In this document: in pieces, positions 24,271-36,790 of the stretch
Layout: every line of letters starts with the position of its first letter
Position numbering within the stretch: position 1 is the first letter of the stretch
NCBI GenBank assembly: GCA_002224055.1
Contig: AZLU01000057.1
Location: forward strand, 124,001 to 188,000
Direction of reading: 5' to 3'
DNA from: Pezizomycotina sp. ARF18
Lineage: Eukaryota > Ascomycota
DNA: 64,000 bases
Translations under genes and position numbers: made by a program
The notes under the pieces: generated by a model
What the model saw: the letters and a program-made list of their open reading frames with translations, nothing else
What the model was told of the DNA's origin: nothing
The model's database searches: none

Positions 24271-25384
24271 TTAATCGCAAAGAACGTCAGTTGATGATGC
24301 CCCTTCACCGTGTCCTACTCTCATCAACATCCCCCTCGCATACCCCCTCGCGTTTCTCATACCACCACCCGGATCCCCTTCACTAACCTCAAGCAACCTA
24401 ACGCTCCTCTCAATACTCATCCTGTAATCCCAATCGTCCAGATACGTATCGAAGTACGCGAACTGCACCAGATCCATCGGCACCGCACCTCCTTCTCCGT
24501 CGTTCAATTTATACTCCGCTAGGGAAAATCTAATTCACCGTCTTCATCGCGCGGCGGCCGTTTGGGAAGGTAGGGAGAGGAGAGAAGTATGGAAGGGTGT
24601 TGGTGACGGAGTAAAGCGAGGGTTACGTGGACTACGTGCGCGAACTCGTGGGCGCGTTCTGGCGCGAAGGCGGTCGTCGGATGCGAGGGAGGAGGATATG
24701 CTCAGGAGTGTGGCTGAGTATTTCGTCGCGAGGAGGGTGCGCTCGACCGTTCTCCTATCGCGCCACGACGGAGAAATACGTCGTCCCATCTGCTGTAGAT
24801 GACGGCGAGGGCACGTTGAGGCGTAGTAGAGGCGGATTTGGTTGTAATACACTAGTATCCGGAATATTTCGGAGGACATAGCGGGTGCGAGGTTCGTGAG
24901 GTCCAGTGCGTGTTTACCGTTGTCTGAGGGTCTACGTTCGATGTAGTAATGAACTCCGTGGTCGTTTATCGCGTTGTACAGTCGCGATAGTCCGATGGAG
25001 TGCCGTATGAGGCGTATGTAATCGGGTACATTCCGCCGCTTCTCCTCCGCGAGATCCCGCGCGTCTTTCGCCGCGATCAGGCGTTCCGCGTTTGTGAATC
25101 TTCGTCGACGGGACGAGGTTGTATGTTGTTCTGCCGGAGGTAAGAACGGAATTACGCGGGTGTACGTCGAATGGGAAGGCGACCAGAAATTGTGGCAGGT
25201 GGAGGAGTTTGTAGCGGCGGGATTAGGGAGGGGAAGTTGAGGATTGTTACGGCGGAGGCGCGGGAGGTGGAGAGGATACGGAGGAGGGTTAGGCCGGAGG
25301 TACCCTCGAGGATCTGGCAGAGGGTTTCGGTTGGGAGGGAGTCCAGGCGCGGGTCGCGGAGAGGGCTTGGGAGGAGGAGGCCAT
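24271..25384 (-). pseudogene. F-box protein gene, copy 2
   Basis: Reverse-strand pieces begin near 25384 and hold an F-box: RLDSLPTETLCQILEG, LTLLRILSTSRASAVTIL, then RYKLLHLPQFLVAFPFDV and NSVLTSGRTTYNLVPSTKI. The C-terminal part in another frame contains DLVQFAYFDTYLDDWDYRMS and IERSVRLLEVSEGDPG, ending at 24271. The F-box frame is not that of the nearest ATG (25382-25384), and several stops lie in the middle, so at least three frame changes are needed. It is convergent with F-box copy 1 but too different in sequence to be a recent duplicate. Substrate unknown. Confidence 0.65.
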
Positions 25385-26249
25385 GGTTGTTCGATCTTGG
25401 TTTGGAGAAATGAAAAGTATAAAGGATTGGAATTTCTTAAGAGTTGTCAAGTACAGTATCAGTACTGAGTGGGCTCAGGGCGGGGCAAAAGAGGGTCACG
25501 TGCTCTTATCTCGGTCTCTCGCGGCTCTATGAACGCGATATGAGAGCCATACAGCAAGCAATCCTCACAAGTCTTAAGAAAACGGGCATCTCAATGAGGC
25601 GGAAGGATTGGATTATGCTGAGATCTAATGTCTACTCTCCGTGAATTACGGTCTGAAAGACCGGCGATACACTGGTGCCTGACCCCGATCGAATTCGAAA
25701 CATGAATAGGAAAGAAAGAGAGAAAGCGTACGGGAAGACTCGTAGCGACGTCGAGTCTATCTGCCAAATTAATGCATCAACGATATAGGGTTGATCAACT
25801 GGAATAAGATAACTGCAGATCCGGATCCTTCCGCGCTGAGGCAAGCCCATGCCTCAGGCCGCGCAAAGCTATCAAGTGTATCGGATATATCTTGTACCAC
25901 CTACCAGTGCTATTGTTACTAGTAATATAAGCGGAATTGATACTGAGGATTCTAGGTGAGAGTATTGTACTAATTGTTGAGATATTCTCAATTCCATGGT
26001 TGATTAACATATCCAGGATTCTAGTTACTCAGTCTCACGATACCATACGCCGATGGATTCATAGACTAGTCACACAGCTCGGTTATGTTTCTAGTTTACA
26101 TCGCTTACTGAAGGGCTATTAGAGACTATACTACATGTTTATATACAAACCATTTTAAATGCCAAAATAAAAAATAAAAAATAAAACAGGTAGATATTTC
26201 ATCTTCTTGTTTTGACCTAAACTCCCGATGTCGTGAACATCGCTTACGG
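25385..26249. other. Spacer, nothing recognised
   Basis: Short frames only, including a Ser/Ile-rich 71-codon frame on the minus strand at 25795-26010. A short AAAATAAAAAATAAAA run near 26165-26185 lies just past the end of the next gene. Confidence 0.4.
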
Positions 26250-27627
26250 CTATCGCTGAATGTCAGTTCGCATGCCCCGGGGCGGGGTCATGTTGAGATT
26301 TTTCTTTGAGGTTTCCCTCCGGCCACGTATCGCGAGTCCTCTGCACCACGACCCGTTTGACGTGAGCTTCGACCCGACGGTCAAATTTCGGCTGCTGTTA
26401 GAATTGAAAATCAACCTCCCTCCTTCCATATCCTTCGACGCCCCAGTATCCTCCAATTCAATGTTATTCCCCCTGGGGTTTGCGTTTCGAGTGACCACAG
26501 ATTCCGGATCCGCGTTCCTCCTCTTCGCCTGCCGCAGAAATAACCTGAACGCGGGCATGCAGGCCGTTATAAGCGCCCACACGTTCTCCATCTCCATGAT
26601 CATACAAGAATCGAGTATCGTAAATGCGGGTGTGAGGTTTGCGGCCATTTGGGTTACGGCGAAGGCGAAGCATATGAAGCCACAGCCGAACGTTGAGGCA
26701 GCGTAGATTTCTGGCGAAGCGATATCTTTTGGAGTTTTAGGAGGACAGGGACGGGGATGAAGTAGACCATTACGTCGGTAAGGATGTGTAGCCCGAAGTA
26801 CAGTCCGAAGACCCACGGTATCGCCATCGGGAGCAGTCGTCGAAATCATCCGTCGTCCGCCCGTGCCTTATCGGGCATATTAACGCGCTAATAGCGTCGT
26901 GAATAACCAGCAGAAGATGACGAATATCGATACGTAGTTTAGTAGCTTCCGCATCTTCGTCATGTTCGTTCCCTTCGGTATCAACGCCACCCGGTATAGG
27001 AGGAGGAAGTGTAATTTTATCAGGTACATGGGTGTAACATATAGGAATTCTCCGATGCAGCAGGCTTTCAACAGCTTAACGTAGACCATATCGCCGCTGT
27101 TTCTAACTTGCGTGAGGTTGACGGCACGCCGGTCATCTTGTGGTCCTGCGTCGTGGAGTACAGCATTAGCAGCCACGTCGCGACGACAAGGGCTTCTAGC
27201 GTGATCCGGGTCCATAGCGGTGGTGTGTTGTGTATATCGGTCGTCGGATTTGGACGTATAGGCGCATAACAATTAGGAGGAAGGTGAAGGCTGTGCAGCC
27301 TATGTTTATAGCCTAGAGGAAAAGAACAATCCAATATAGCATGTTAGAGTGAACGACCTGGCAAATAGACCGCTAAAGGAAGTGGAATTGGGTTTTACTT
27401 ACCTCCCATTGCTGCGCCGTTATAGGCATTGTCCCATTTGCATTGACTCCAAGATATTTGAAATAAATACGGTAGTCTGCTCTTGCAGAATGGCGCTCCC
27501 GAAGATTAAATACCTCTGTAACATCATCAGGGATGGATGGCCCACCAGCTACATCTTCTCTGCACCAAGAAAGGTGCCCGGGGGGGGGGGGGGAAAGCCA
27601 CCGCTTTAGGACCGACCTCGTGTTCAT
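26250..27627 (-). pseudogene. Rhodopsin-domain (SAT4/Pth11-like) membrane protein, copy 2
   Basis: The start is ATG 27627 (MNTRSVLKRWLSPPPPG). Exon 1 ends at 27403 and a 90-nt intron (27313-27402) joins QQWE to AINIGCTAFTFLLIVMRLY, the first helix. Later helices read LEALVVATWLLMLY, EFLYVTPMYLIKLHFLLLY, NYVSIFVIFCWLFTTLLA, GLYFGLHILTDVMVYFIPV and FGCGFICFAFAVTQMAAN. ENVWALITACMPAFRLFL, the family's last-helix signature, follows, then a soluble tail of about 85 residues to the stop at 26250. Order and spacing fit the seven-helix fungal rhodopsin-domain family. The reading frame changes at least three times between helices. Splice sites of intron 1 are intact. Probably a surface sensor relic, or a gene damaged by assembly gaps. 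Confidence 0.75.
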
Positions 27628-29172
27628 CGACGCTTTTAGCCGGTTAATGCAATAAACAACGACCTCTAAATATCTCCTGGAACAACTTCCTTGTTTACTT
27701 TAGCCTTAGGCCGTTGCAGATCCTTTTTTGCCCACGATTTCCGTAGAGTTCATGAAGCCATGCTCTGTTTGGTTTAGGCAAGCGAATACGAAGGCGCCGC
27801 AACGTCATATAGCAACAGTAATTTTACTAGCAAATACGGGCTCCAAGCTTCCTCTGCATTTTCTCCACATGAATGTTCAAGAGTTCTGATTTGAACTGAC
27901 AAGGTTTATACGGCATCGAGGATGCCCCGTTTATTCGTTGTATAAGACGACCGGGTGTGGCTCGCGGAGGAGCGGCCGCTAAGACATTGGCATTCGATTC
28001 CTTGGTATTGACGACACGGGCTTGCTGTACTACAGATACTGGTATGCACCGCAAAATATGATAAATTAACGAAAACTTTTTCGAAAAAGAAAAGAAAAAT
28101 ATTGTTAGGGGATTAGCTTAGATGCGGATGAAGCTTAGCTCGAGTGGAACCTCTACTTGATTACCAAGACAGTGATCTTCAGACACAAACTGTTTAAAAT
28201 GAAGATATAGGGACACCGGCCCTGAAAAGAATAAAGGTGTCACCTTCTTTTCACCAGTATTGTTCCCGAGAGAATATTTCTAGATTCAGACGCTGTGCTG
28301 GAGACTTTTTATAACGTCTAAATAGAGCCGGCACCAGGCTGGTGCACGCCTGATACTATATCCGAGGGAGGAGGCCAGTATACTCACCCGCAGCGGCAGG
28401 AGCACAAGCTATTACGATTTCCCTCAATGTCTATCCTGAGTCTTCTAAAGCTTATTTAATGACCAGGTTACATTATAAACGAAAAAGCATCTCCATTGCC
28501 CTTGGCCTTCGTGTATTGCGCAGTGGACCGGCAGGAGGAAAGCAGGCCGCCGGCTGAGACTGAGTAAAATTTTACTTTGTTATATCATCATACTTTCACC
28601 TTTACCTCGAGTTGTAGGCTCGATATTACGATCACTACATCTCTAAGGAGAAGACAAGGAGTGGCTTGTCCGGCTACCTCAGTGAGACGTGCAATGTTTC
28701 TTGTGTAAGGTGCCGCGGCTTCAGGAGATGAATGAAAGCCTCAAAGGTACAAGCGTCATGGCCAACTTGGAATCGCAGGAAATTTTACCGCATTTACGTG
28801 ATAACGTTATATTCCCGACCGAGACGCATGTTGTAGTACGTTATCAACACAGAGACTGATTTTATGGACTCTCCTCTGGTGGCTGCTCGCCATTTTTAAT
28901 GGTCCAATTTGAACCAGTATTGCTGCATGATCCGCATGCACGAGAAACTTGCGGCATTGGGCTGTCAGGCTTACATCGTCGGTTCTCAGTCAGTTATCTA
29001 CAATTACATTTCTCCAGAGGACAAATGAGCGAAGGGTCGACCTACTAGCTGCGAAAGTTTATCTATGCCTTATTTATATTTCAAATCCTCCATTGCTCCT
29101 GAAGTAGTTTGTTGAATTTCATTCCAAAAAAAACTACGACGATATTGGCAATCTTGTGCGAGCAGGAGCAAA
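27628..29172. other. Spacer, nothing recognised
   Basis: About 1.5 kb without a supported gene. A run of 12 G lies at about 27580-27591, inside the exon of the gene to the left. A 75-codon minus-strand frame at 27827-28054 shows no motif. Confidence 0.4.
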
Positions 29173-30891
29173 ATGTCGGAGCAGTTACCACCTCTTCTTC
29201 GCCTCCCAACGGAGCTCTTGTCTCGATAATACACAATGCGTTCCCCGCTCACAGCTACTGGCGTCTTGCCCCCTCTCGCTCGTCTGCCGCAGGTTCCGCT
29301 CGATAGTTTGTCGACATATCTACGCGCTCATTAACGTTTCGCAGTCGTTCTCTCGTGACGATGATAACTGCAAAGACTGGTTGCGCAGAAAGGAAACCTT
29401 GCTCCGACGATCTTTAGCGTCGAGTCCATCGCTCGCGGCTTGCGTTAGGATCTGGGAGGAGGATAAATCGGAGGAGGACCAACAACGTTGTAATTTGAGC
29501 GAGCGCAGCCGTTATTGTTCGTGAAGGATCTGACGGGGGCTGAGAGGCGCGAAACTATCTCAGCACAGCTCGTTTACAGAGGGACTTTCGACCAATATTG
29601 AAAGCTTTGTTATCTCCGGGAACTCAAGATATTCGTGTTGGCGGAGACGTTGAACTGCTGGCGGACGGATTTTAGGCTCGAATCACTGGAAGAATTAACG
29701 GTGGAGATTCAATTGGTTGCGCTGGCGCCGGAGCCGATTGAGGTTCGGCAAAATCGCGCAGCATACTGGGGCGGAACATACTCAGCGCATTGCATGACTT
29801 ATAGCGAGGATTTCACGGAGGAGGACCCTAGCGAGGGGTACGGGGATGATCCCGCCCGGAACGATGGCTAAACGAAAGGGAATGGGCGCCGAGGGCACCT
29901 GTAACCTCAGAAGCCAGGAATTCTGTGCGGACACGCGACCGAGCGGCGTTTTATCAAAGCTAGACATGCACGTTTGAGCAAATTCGTCTCAGATCTCTGT
30001 ATTCAATCGAGTATTAGATCATTTACTTGGGATCTATCAACTTCCTCGGACAAAACGACGCAGGATATGGTGCGAGACGGATCACTGATCCCCCGACACC
30101 GCTATGGCATCTTTAACTTTCATGGGGGATGAGCTCGAACCGGACCTCAAGATTTGTTGGAATATGTATTCAAAAGCCACTCGACGCTGGATGCCTGGAA
30201 TTGCGCGCCAACTTCTCTTTTCTCAATACATACTCAGCAATCATGGTAACATGGGTACGGTAGCCCGCTAGAACGGCTTCGCGTGCTGGAGTTGCAAACA
30301 AAGCTCCAGGAGATCCAAGGCTTGCTTACGCCGGAAGCTTCAGGGTAGTCAGCTTTAACGATCACCAAGCCTATCCAAGAACAGCTTCTACCATCCTTCC
30401 GGAGGTTCGCGCTCAGCCTGTCCACATCGATTGAAGATCTCAGCCTAGAGCTTCGTTCCTTCGACCAAGCCGTAAGGGACGTGCACGAATTCCGCCGCCA
30501 TTTCTTCAAAGCACCAGTCGAGGGATTCTTCGAGCTTCCGGCGTGACGTCGCCCAACGCGAAACTACATCACGGGGAAGAGTTCGACGAAATGGTTTTTC
30601 GCCGTGGCAGCGATCACGGAGGGAAGGTGATGAATGCGCTGTGGCTTACGCAGCCATCGGGCTACCAGCATAGGTTCATCAAGGAGAGGGACTTTGTGTC
30701 GTTGAAGCGCAAGTCTGATAGCAGACAGAGAACGAACGAGCAATGACGGTACTTAAGGGCAAGGACGCTACGGAATGGTGGTATCCGAGAGGGAGTGGGA
30801 ATTCATGCACTTTTCTTGCAATGAGCCTAATATATCGGAGACGGTTGGGAAGTATTTTGACGGTCGGTATAGTGTATTACCGAGGACATGA
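29173..30891 (+). pseudogene. F-box protein gene, copy 3
   Basis: The start is ATG 29173 (MSEQLPPLLRLPTELLSR). The F-box continues in the next frame as IIHNAFPAHSYWRLAP and then LSLVCRRFRSIVCRHIYAL, a clear Skp1-binding F-box pattern. Then come SRDDDNCKDWLRRKETLLRR and, further on, LLSPGTQDIRVGGDVELL, RLESLEELTVEIQLVALAP, RFALSLSTSIEDLSLELRSF and DVHEFRRHFFKAPVEGFFE. The C-terminus carries GYQHRFIKERDFVSLKRK and EWEFMHFSCNEPNISETVGK to TGA 30891. The ending resembles that of F-box copy 4 (DWWYPQREGEIIHFICKG), so the two are probably paralogues. Frame changes occur after LLSR, before LSLVC and several times later. Confidence 0.7.
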
Positions 30892-31374
30892 TACGCTGGA
30901 AGGTAATTGTACAAATTAGAACCTCCAGTTATAGATCATTAGATCCATCTTAGAATCATGAGCTACGATATAAGCATTTTGATGTACTTACAAATGCTCC
31001 AAAAAGCGTGGAGTACCACTAGTTACTGCAAGTTCTACAGAAATATAATCAAACTACAAGATATACCCCCCCAAAGCTTATAACACTAGGAGGAGTATAT
31101 CAATACAAGGGTATAAGGAGTCGAATAGGCTCGCAGCTTATCTTATATATTTGAGTAATTACGGCTGAGTAAGGAGTATAGTAAGGCACAAGAGAGCTTG
31201 AAGGTCGAAAATTGAAACCGCAAGTATCAACTCTTGACAGCGATCGAACAAACTTACTAGGAGGATACGATTGAAACCTAGACAGCAATTAGACTAGGAC
31301 TCTCTAAGTTCTTATTATAGACATGAAGAATAGGAACATGAAGCTAAAAAACAAATTGCGGTCGTCGACGTGCT
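30892..31374. other. Convergent spacer, nothing recognised
   Basis: AT-rich spacer between the ends of F-box copy 3 and the MFS transporter, with only short frames. Confidence 0.45.
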
Positions 31375-33322
31375 TCAGACCCGCTCATCAATGCCATTAG
31401 ACAACCCCGCATCTTCGCTCCCTTCGGCGCTGCGGTCATGTTCATTAGGGTTCTTATAGTCATCTTTCGAGGGTATATGAGACCCCATAAGGAACCACTG
31501 CAAGATTATAATGGGCAATATTAGCTTATAGACCTCAGACCCGTATAATCTGGCGGATGGTGTACCAAGGTGAGACTTACGGTAACTACAGCAGCAAACA
31601 CACAGACAACGCTGACGACAATGTCATGACCGTCCAGCCTTGCCTATGCACTAAGTATCCGGACATGAACGGGCCTACGAAGGAACCGGCGGAGTAAGCC
31701 ACGCTCCATGCGCCGTACTATAGCCTAGTATTAGCATTCTATCACAAGAGCCTGTCTCAATTGGAAAGGACGACTCACGGCTTGCGCATAGGCTCCATTC
31801 TTTCCGAACCGTCCCGGCCTCTCTTCCTCCATATCAACCACAATAAAAGTGACCTCCGCATCACGGGCGTCATTACGAAAGCCAGTCCGACTCCTATAAC
31901 TGCTAACGTAGCGTACATAATCCACTTATCCGCCGTCGTATCGTGTCGCACCAAGCCTAACGACGCTGTGAATCCGCACAGGATGAAACCAATCGTAACC
32001 AACGGTCGCGCTCCGTAGCGATCGCACAGCCGTCCGATCCACGGTGAGAACAGCGATCCGGATACGACGATGAGGAATATTAATCCGGCGCCCGCGGATC
32101 CGAAGCCGAATGTCTGCTTGACATATAGCGATAATGTCGTTTCGAATGTTGTCGCGATCAGCGCTTCGTTGAAGGAGCAAAATAGGGCTGTTAGGATACG
32201 AGGATTTTGATGAGTATTAGTAGCGGGAATGAGCTCTCGACCGTAAGTCCTCCTCGACGTGCGGCAGAGGACTGGCGTTCGACTGCACACGGTGACCCGC
32301 TAGTAAGCTCGCATTCTCCGTCGCTGTCGTCGGTAACGTCGCGTATTACTTTCGATCTTCTGCGCGTCTTTCCGCTCAATAATCAGTAACCGGAAAACGA
32401 TGTCGATCCCCACCGTTGCGGCCGCATACGCGAACACCATGTCGTATCCGCCAGATTGGTACAGAAAGCCACCGATGGGGGGAGATGAGGTATCCGATGC
32501 TCATGGCGGGGGAAATGAGACCCATCGCGACCGCGACGCCGGATTCGCCGACGGTGTCGACAACGAGAGCCATGCCGACGCTGTAGACGGCGGAGGAGGC
32601 GAGGCCCTGGAGGAGGCGCGCGATGACGAGGATGAAGATGGAGCGGCCGAGCCAGAGCATTAGCGTTGAAAAGAGGAGGCATAGGAGGCCGAGAGTAGGG
32701 GCATGCGGCGGGCGTTCGTGTTATCTGCGCGGTTGGGTTAGTTGTATTGATGAGAGTGTTGAAAGGGCCTAACTTACCGGCGATCCATCCGAAGAATGCT
32801 ATATTTTTGTTTGTTAGTCTCTGCGACGCAATGGGAGAAAAAGCTAAAGCGGCGAGGTTTACTTACGCGCACCAATAAACCCGCCGATACCGAAACACGC
32901 GAGAAGCTTCGCGATCCATGGTTGCACTATCGAATGAATGGTTTACGTCAATATGATACAAAGACGCGAAATTAGCGAACGAAGGCGGCTTTTTATACCT
33001 TGGTCTTTGTCTAAACCTACACGATCCTCTAAGGAGAATGGAAACACAGGAACGATGATACTATTGGATCACAAGGTTAGCGATGAAAGAACTTGAAGGT
33101 TGTACGAGATTTAAGGGATGATAAAGATAACGTTTACCCATATAGTATCACGTCCTAGATTGAGAAAGGCGGTCAGCTTCAATTTTCGCCTCCATTAAAG
33201 ATTACAGTTCCTTGAATACTTACTGTGAACATCGCAACCGCGACCGCCCATATTATAAAGCTAGTGCTCGACCGCAGCTTGAATAGGAGCGGCTTGCTTT
33301 CGCCATTGCGCCGTAAAAACAT
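31375..33322 (-). CDS. Major facilitator superfamily transporter, eight exons
   Basis: A proton-coupled MFS carrier of the fungal drug-antiporter type. Exons: 33224-33322, 33138-33154 (17 nt), 32999-33060, 32867-32926, 32778-32798 (21 nt), 31779-32724, 31581-31717, 31375-31497. All introns are GT..AG, and phases agree across the first five junctions. Exon 1 gives MFLRRNGESKPLLFKL and helix 1; then DVILYGIIVPVFPF, QPWIAKLLACFGIGGFIGA, FFGWIADNTNARRMPLL, FILVIARLLQGLASSAVYS and SPAMSIGYLISPPIGGFLY. The second half has ATTFETTLSLYVKQTFGFG, the motif GRLCDRYGARPLV, and YGAWSVAYSAGSFVGPFM. The tail is acidic (NPNEHDRSAEGSEDAG). Single-base gaps, for example in the C run before CATCGGTGG near 32470, shift the frame about four times in exon 6 and once in exon 7. 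Substrate unknown. Confidence 0.82.
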
Positions 33323-34603
33323 TATTAAAAGTAACTTGCTTAGGCTACCAGTGAATCGAATAACTGAAGACCCCTCGTACCGTACAATTGAGCGAGAGAA
33401 AATTATAGTGAAAGATGGTGTGAAGAAAAAAGGACAACTGACAACAGAGCAAAAATTCCCCGACGGCCTCCAAATCCTTTATAAATGGTCTCATTAAAAA
33501 AGACCCCTCGCTTTGTATCCTTTCTGTCAGCCTAGACCGCTCCCAGTGCCCGGTTTTCCTACAACCCTAGGGTATTCCTGGTTTGAGCTTTCGCGTATCA
33601 ATTGCCTCGTTCTGACCCTAGTCGATGCAGCTAGCTGTTGGCAAATCCGGTATCCCTTTACAATTTCGCAGTTTGATTAGTCTTTGTCCTGACGCCATCT
33701 CCTTTTTTTGGCCATTAGGAGCCTCGCTTTCATGCGAGGGTAGGGCGTGGGGAATTGGTCTCCGATCGTGGAAATTTGGTGCGAGGATTGGTAGTAAAAA
33801 AAATTCGCCGACGCACAGGAAGGAAGGGGAAGAAAAATCTCACGTCGGCACAGAAGATTCGATAGGTCACAGCCGCACTAGAGGAAAGGAACCATGTCTT
33901 GCATGTACTACATTTAAGGGTTCTGTTTCTATTTCCCGCTATAGCGATATCGATAAATAGATATAGTAAAAGAGCTTGACTTGTGTAAGAAACACTGCAT
34001 GTGATCTGCGGACTAGATCTCGGACTCGCGTAGCCTCTATACGATCGCTACATCCGAGACTATGCAGGGACGAAAGATAGCGCTGTAACACTATCGGTAA
34101 CGAGCATTCGGAAAACGAATGATGCCTTGAAATAAATTTTTGTCAATAAATATAGCCGATAGGAAAGATTAAAGATACCAAGGGGTTGGAATGGGTTTCT
34201 ATTGGGTACTTTACTGACTAATATATCACGATATACGTGCGAAGTATTCTGGACTGACCGCACCGAAGTCTGTTTATCGTTTATCGTGCTCATAAGGCGG
34301 CAAACACCACTGCACTCTGAGCAATCTAGCTGACTGACTTGGTCACTCCAAGATTGATCAGCCCTGAATCTTGGGAATAAATATAAGTTGATTATACTAC
34401 GAGATATCGCTCATGTGTGGACGTGGGGAATTACGTCACGCGTCCTAGAAATTAATTTTAATTCCACGGTCGTGCCTCTCCCGGTGATAAGGGGATGCCC
34501 TATCCACGCCGAACTCTTTCACGATCTTAGGATTCTATAAGTTTATTTTGTTTCTCAGCGTAAACCTATAGTCTTTAGGGTCCATCCAAAACCTAGGATC
34601 ACC
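33323..34603. other. Divergent spacer between MFS and F-box genes
   Basis: Upstream region of two divergently transcribed genes. A 111-codon plus-strand frame at 33625-33960 has no motif and is judged non-coding. Confidence 0.4.
33478..33483 (-). promoter_or_regulatory. TATA box of the MFS gene
   Basis: TATAAA on the minus strand, about 156-161 nt upstream of the ATG at 33322, a usual place for a fungal TATA element. Assigned by position and sequence only. Confidence 0.45.
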
Positions 34604-36790
34604 ATGCTAGCGACACGTAGATACAGAACAAGGTCAACAACTCGCGGACTCCTCCGCCGTTTGCCGGTCGAGATTCTTCGGAACATTATCTTTACCACTT
34701 ACCATCCCAACGAATACTGGAACCTGGCGACCCTCGCGCGTGTATGTAAGGAATTTTACAATATTATCATTCCGCATATATACTCGCATTTCACGATGAT
34801 GGGATGGGAAGCCTTGAAGGACAACGAAGTGTACGCACGCGTGAATCCTGATCATCCGGCGTGGAAAATCATGCGCGATGAGAAATACAAACAGTGGCGT
34901 TCGTAAAGTAAATAAAAGCAAACTCGCGTCTTCCCTACGATATCGAATCTGAGGTAGCGATCTGACTTGGGCAAATAGGCGGAAGTATAAACCTTTACGG
35001 CATACCCTGCTTAAGAATCCGACCCTGGCCGGGCATGTGCGCCATTGGGAAGAGGAAGCTGCGCCGAAAGATCCGGAAGATCCGATGATGCACCCTGTTG
35101 ACCCTACGGTATTCACGGTGGAGGACTGCGTTAACAGTTTGTTCTTCGCGAACCTCAAGAATCTTAGGAAAGTCGTGTTTCCGACGTACAGCTTGCCGCA
35201 AAGGTGCTAGTCACAACATGCTGGATTACTCCTCCTTGACTGAAGTGAAGGTCCGGATTGCGGTTGTGTCTGATCTGAACGAATGGGCTACGGACATGCG
35301 TTTGCCCAATGTAGAGGTACTTGATTTGCAGTTGAAGTTCCATGTCATGAAGTGGTGGTCGAAGAGGAGGACTGGGAACGTATGGGAGAAGGCAAGGTCG
35401 GTGGCGACTTGTTTCCCGACTGCAGCCAGCTGGACGGGAAGCGCCCGGAGGCACGGAGGCAGATGAGCGTCGAAGGAATCATCAACTTATTCTTGATCTC
35501 TTGTCCAAGATTAAGAAAGCTTCATCTCAAAGGAGACTACGAAATAGTGCGGTGGAACAAGAAACGGCGGAATAAGGTACTGAAGATTATACAGTTGTTG
35601 CTGTCGAGGCGCGACGTTCCGGAGTCTGAGCCGGTTTCGTCGCCTTACTTGGAGCATTTGGGGCTTGTGGACCTGGAGAACTTCATATTCTGCGAGGCCT
35701 CGAATCTGAGGCGACCTACGCGCAGGAATAGTAGGGAAGTCCGCATTCAGCAGGTCCGGGAGTTCATTCGGAAGCTCGTGGAAAACTCGCCGAAGTTTCG
35801 CGGGCTTACCTGGGACGTATTCAATTTTCCGGTATGGATTTATCACGGACAGAGACCGAAAAAAGCTTTTTGAAGAGCCACAGATTTTCGAAGCAGCAGC
35901 GATGATGCCCCCGGTTCCGGCGGACGGCTTGCGCTCTTTAAGCCTTGTTGAGCTGCCAATGCTTGCTTCCGCGGCAGGACAAGGGCAAAAGAACCTTATT
36001 CGATATTTAACGACGTGCCATCCGCGTCTGGAGTCACTCGAACTCTCAGAAGACGGTCACCTGCTCGAGGAGGTCGTCAATTTGGAAGGGCTGCTAAGGC
36101 TTGACTGTTTGAGGAGTCTCAAGCTCGAAATACACGGTGACTCCTCATCGGAATGGATTATGGACTACCAGACCGAATACTGGCAAAGAGTAGGACTCTC
36201 CGGCGACCTTGACCTCGAAGAGGCATCCAAGTTCTTATGGCAGTTTCTATCTAAGCTACCCGGTCCTAGAAACGCTAGAACTGGTCCTCGAGATGACGGA
36301 CGAAAGCCTTCCCGAGTTAGCGACGTGGAATGGAATACCTCAGCAAAACGGCTTCGAGAAGTTTTTCGACGAATGGCCGGAGGAAATGTTCGCCGGGTTT
36401 CAGTCTATGCGGTCCTTCGATTTGGAACTCTGGACAGGCGATGATGTATCCGATTATGATTCTGTGATTGATTGGGATCGGGATCGGGATGACAAGGAAG
36501 GTAGAAGTTTGGTCTATCCTCGTAACCAGCTCGTTTGCCGCCGTCTCGAGAGTCCTTACGAGGGCATGAAGAACCTCAGCAGCTGGTGGCTGAGGCGGTG
36601 CCCCGGTGGTTATGACCACAGATACATTCATAAAAGAAAACTGTGTCCTCTGAAAACCGGCGAGGGAACGGCCTTCCGCGGCCTGGACGCCAAAGACTGG
36701 TGGTACCCGCAACGCGAGGGGGAGATCATACACTTTATTTGCAAAGGATGTTCTTACCAGGAGGAGGCTCAGCGGTATCTGAGGCCATGA
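34604..36790 (+). CDS. F-box/LRR-like protein, copy 4
   Basis: The start is ATG 34604. Exon 1 (34604-34902) holds the F-box RRLPVEILRNIIFTTY and YWNLATLARVCKEFYNIIIP, so it should join an SCF ubiquitin ligase through Skp1. A 76-nt intron (34903-34978, GTAAAG..AATAG) splices in phase to RKYKPLRHTLLKNPT. LRR-like text follows: DCVNSLFFANLKNLRKVVFP, MRLPNVEVLDLQLKFHV, FLISCPRLRKLHLKGDYEI, SSPYLEHLGLVDLENF, ADGLRSLSLVELPML, CHPRLESLELSEDGHLLEE and PVLETLELVLEMTDESLPEL. The end is DWWYPQREGEIIHFICKG and TGA 36790. About five single-base frame switches (for example near 35205 and 36250) break an otherwise complete protein of roughly 700 residues. Substrate unknown. Confidence 0.78.

Noticed and set aside
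33625-33960. A 111-codon plus-strand frame between the MFS and F-box genes.
   Set aside because: No motif or signal, and it lies in a divergent promoter region.
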